From positions 1 to 22,852 of the forward strand of contig DKTP01000030.1 in NCBI GenBank assembly GCA_002473085.1: 22,852 nucleotides of DNA. Reading direction: 5' to 3'. The notes under the pieces were generated by a model. It saw nothing but the letters and a program-made list of their open reading frames with translations. It was not told where the DNA came from and did no database searches. The translations under genes were made by a program, and so were the position numbers. This DNA is from Anaerolineales bacterium UBA7227 (GTDB lineage Bacteria; Chloroflexota; Anaerolineae; Anaerolineales; Villigracilaceae). Below are positions 20,504-22,852 of the stretch, piece by piece (positions within the stretch are counted from its first letter, which is position 1; every line of letters starts with the position of its first letter).

Positions 20504-22852
20504 TTACTGTTCCACCCCCACCAGAACAGCCCGCGCCACGACACGTTTCTTGTACGTGTTGGTCTTCTCGTCATACTCCTTGCAGGTGACCAGGGTGAGC
20601 CAAGCCTTCTCTTCGTGGCGGAAGATGGCGGCGTCGTCTGGCTCGACCACGGTGTTGGCGCGCACCTCATAGATGTACTTCGATCCGTAGGCGTGGACGA
20701 TGATCTTATCGCCATACTTGAGGCGAGCCAGGTTGACGAACGGACCGGTCAGGCCGTTCGCGCCGTAGACGTGGCCTGTCAGCACGCTGTTGCCGCTCCA
20801 GGAGGGGAACGCGCTTCCTTCCAGCCACCCGGCCTGGTTCCCCAGCCAGGTCACATTCCACTCCCCGTTCTTCAGCGGCACGCCCACGATCGGGATGTTG
20901 ATTCCCAGCGAGGGGATTTCCAGCATCACGCCGCCGGTCTGGGCGTAGGTTTCCTTCGGGGCCTGGCTCAGGTCGGTCACAACGTTCGGCGCGAAGCCGG
21001 TGGCGGGCGTGCCGCTAAACACGCCGACCGTCACGGTGTCGCTGACGCCGTAAACGTCGATCGCGCTGCCCGGATCATAGTCGCGCTCCTTCGAGAAGAT
21101 GTTGCTATTCTGCGGAACGCTGACGTCGCCCGGCAGACTGGTCCACAAAAGATAGGCGGTGTTGCTCACCCCGCCCGGCGGCAGCGACGTGACTCTCACG
21201 AAGAAGGTGACGCGTCCGTTTCCGCCGCCCAACGCAAAGTTGTTCCAGACGGCGCGGACCGTCCGCGTGGCGGCATCGTACGTACAAGTATCGGCGTTCT
21301 GCGCGCCTGAGACGCATTCCAGCGTCCCGGTCACCAATTCCAACTCCAGCGGGAGGACGTCGGTCAGCACGGCGTCGTACGCGTTGGTCTGGCTCGCCGC
21401 GGTGTGCTGGATCGTCAGGGTGATCTTGAATTTCGAATTCAGCGAAACCAGCGATGTGCTGGCGCTCTTTTCGAGGGAAAGTTCAGGTTCGACGATGAAC
21501 ACAAAGACGGGCGGGAGGGTCTGCGTCCCGGAATCGGACGACCAGACCGCGCCGTTCGCCAGCGTCGTGCCAGAGACGTTGCCGGCGCTGTCCAACACCA
21601 CGGCGGTGTAGACGATGGTCAGGGTCTGGTCGACGCGGGAGGTATTGGTCAATGTGCCGAAGTCGAAGGCGACGCGGCGTCCAACGTCCACGGGCGCGCC
21701 GCCGCCAGCGTCGTCCACGGTCGGCGAGGCGCAGACCCCGGTAAAGGAGCCGGCCGCGCTGGTCGTCAAGGCCGGGCTGGAGGCGGTAATGCTCGCGCAC
21801 TCCATGAAGGAGAGGCCGCTTTGCATGGTGTCCACCAGGCGGGAGTTGGGGAACACTCCGGGCGGGATGGTGATCGTGACGGTGTATTCGACGATCTCGC
21901 CGATAGCGACGTTCGGGTTAGTGGTGAAGGCCTGGTTGCTCCCGCTGAGCGACTTGGAGGCGCTTGGGCTGCCCTGCGTCGGCGTGACGGTGACGCTATC
22001 ATCATCATCTTCGTCCGTCGAATTGTTGCCCGGAGTGGAGTCAACGTCCGTCTGGTCGGCGCGGGTGACCTGGACGTAGTTGGCGTAGGGGCCGGTGACG
22101 TTGACCGTGACGGTGAGCGTCAGCGTTGCGGTCTGGCTGACGAGGAGCGTGCCGACATCCCAGATACCGGTCGCGTCGTTGTATGTGCCTTGCGTCGCGG
22201 AGGAGGAGACGTAGGCAAAGCCGGCCGGGAGGGCATCCGTCACCTGAACGTTGGTTGCCGTATCCGGGCCGCTATTGGTGATGGTGATGGTGAAAGTGAT
22301 GTCTGTGGCGACCATCGGCGTGGCGTCGCTGACCGCCTTGGTCACGCTGAGGTCAATGAGCGGGCCGCGGAAGCCAAAGTCCAGCGTGGGATTGGCGGTC
22401 GTGCCGGTGGCGTCGGTGACCGTGTTGTTGGAGGCCGCGCCGCCGTCGCCGGGCGCGAGGGTGACCGGGGCGCTGGAGACCTGCCCCGGCGAGGTCCCGA
22501 CGCCGTTGTCGTTGTTGTCGGTGTTGGCGTTCGGGTCGGTCGTGTCTGCCGGGGCGTATGTATCTATCGTGCTGACGTAGCCCGCGGGCGGAGTGACTTT
22601 GACGATGTAACTGCCTGCGGGCAGGCCGCTGAACAGATAGTTGCCGCTGGCGTCGGTCGTCACGCCGCCGGGGCCGTCGTCCGCCGTGCCGAGAACGCCG
22701 TCGGGACCGACGTTGATCTCGGTGACGCCGTCGGCCGCGTATAGTTGAACCGTCGCGCCTGCAAGCGGCGAATCGCCCGCGTCGAACGTGCCGTTTCTAT
22801 TGTCGTCCAGGAAGACCAGGTTGCCCAGTTGTTGGCGGTAGAAGCCGAAGTC
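20504..22852 (-). CDS. SdrD-B/DUF11 surface protein with fused C-terminal sortase domain, N-terminus beyond the window
   Basis: 782 visible residues, open to the right edge. In order: the end of one SdrD B-like domain (DFGFYRQQ), a complete one (about 9-163; LGNLVFLDDNRNGTFDAGD, then GLPAGSYIVKVTPPAGY), a DUF11 domain (about 167-290; LSVTKAVSDATP, then ITITNSGPDTATNVQVTDALP), one or two more DUF11/isopeptide-like Ig domains (about 295-610), a TPATG motif (615-619) and a sortase beta-barrel (about 634-782) with His694 (TGHVYG), Cys757 (LVTCKEYD) and Arg770 (KKRVVARA). All three catalytic residues are present. Sortases join surface proteins by transpeptidation; a fusion to its own adhesin-like chain is unusual. 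No C-terminal membrane helix is seen, so anchoring must be N-terminal or covalent. Class is D/F-like by eye. Confidence 0.87.
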   Translation of the reverse strand, partial: DFGFYRQQLGNLVFLDDNRNGTFDAGDSPLAGATVQLYAADGVTEINVGPDGVLGTADDGPGGVTTDASGNYLFSGLPAGSYIVKVTPPAGYVSTIDTYAPADTTDPNANTDNNDNGVGTSPGQVSSAPVTLAPGDGGAASNNTVTDATGTTANPTLDFGFRGPLIDLSVTKAVSDATPMVATDITFTITITNSGPDTATNVQVTDALPAGFAYVSSSATQGTYNDATGIWDVGTLLVSQTATLTLTVTVNVTGPYANYVQVTRADQTDVDSTPGNNSTDEDDDDSVTVTPTQGSPSASKSLSGSNQAFTTNPNVAIGEIVEYTVTITIPPGVFPNSRLVDTMQSGLSFMECASITASSPALTTSAAGSFTGVCASPTVDDAGGGAPVDVGRRVAFDFGTLTNTSRVDQTLTIVYTAVVLDSAGNVSGTTLANGAVWSSDSGTQTLPPVFVFIVEPELSLEKSASTSLVSLNSKFKITLTIQHTAASQTNAYDAVLTDVLPLELELVTGTLECVSGAQNADTCTYDAATRTVRAVWNNFALGGGNGRVTFFVRVTSLPPGGVSNTAYLLWTSLPGDVSVPQNSNIFSKERDYDPGSAIDVYGVSDTVTVGVFSGTPATGFAPNVVTDLSQAPKETYAQTGGVMLEIPSLGINIPIVGVPLKNGEWNVTWLGNQAGWLEGSAFPSWSGNSVLTGHVYGANGLTGPFVNLARLKYGDKIIVHAYGSKYIYEVRANTVVEPDDAAIFRHEEKAWLTLVTCKEYDEKTNTYKKRVVARAVLVGVEQ

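Noticed and set aside
21404..22744. 446-codon plus-strand frame opposite the surface protein
   Set aside because: Low-complexity Gly/Arg/Val-rich shadow of the repeat-domain gene.

Overview
The window looks like a GC-rich bacterial chromosome segment, best matched by recall to Chloroflexota, probably an Anaerolineae-type genome. The reasons are lipoproteins with Pro/Thr-rich stalks, a DUF11/SdrD-like surface protein that carries its own sortase domain, an oxygen-labile class I two-subunit fumarase, NDH-2 and GatCA. The taxonomic call is inference and rests on no search. There is no rRNA, CRISPR array or prophage. Genes are densely packed, with many 4-base stop/start overlaps.

Layout. 1-693: the 5' part of a REP-associated tyrosine transposase (RAYT, HUH family) running off the left edge. 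It sits among GTAG-flanked REP-like hairpins that lie upstream of it and also inside its reading frame. 694-2744 (minus): kbl, a small membrane-anchored hypothetical protein, and folK. 2832-3857 (plus): a ClpP/SDH_sah-like serine protease with a strong terminator, followed by a second REP-like repeat cluster. 4000-4913 (minus): a membrane protein plus winged-helix regulator operon with a near-consensus promoter and a 33-bp dyad operator. 5050-7235 (plus): hotdog thioesterase, AT-rich HNH nuclease, YbaK-like tRNA deacylase and HhH-GPD DNA glycosylase. 7258-13646 (minus): NDH-2, M50 protease, HEPN/MNT pair, galE, gatA, gatC and a lipoprotein esterase. 13670-13910: a structured intergenic region holding a 14-bp inverted repeat, tRNA-Pro(TGG), a terminator, a 16-bp duplication of the tRNA 3' end and a 26-bp perfect palindrome. 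13939-16529 (plus): a small hypothetical protein, a NERD-like membrane protein, a dolichyl-phosphate-glucose-synthase-like GT2 and rnhB. 16611-18182 (minus): class I fumarase beta and alpha subunits. 18361-20232 (plus): a beta-propeller lipoprotein. 20504-22852 (minus): the C-terminal part of a very long surface protein ending in a sortase domain.

How the parts work together. Most genes are housekeeping: amidotransferase for Gln-tRNA/Asn-tRNA, folate, TCA cycle, respiration, UDP-galactose and RNA/DNA repair. The accessory signals are the RAYT/REP system at the left edge, the MNT-HEPN pair, the tRNA-Pro neighbourhood, and the sortase-fused surface protein at the right edge. A recurrent feature is a TATAAT-type box exactly 6-7 nt before the ATG at six genes, which predicts leaderless mRNAs.
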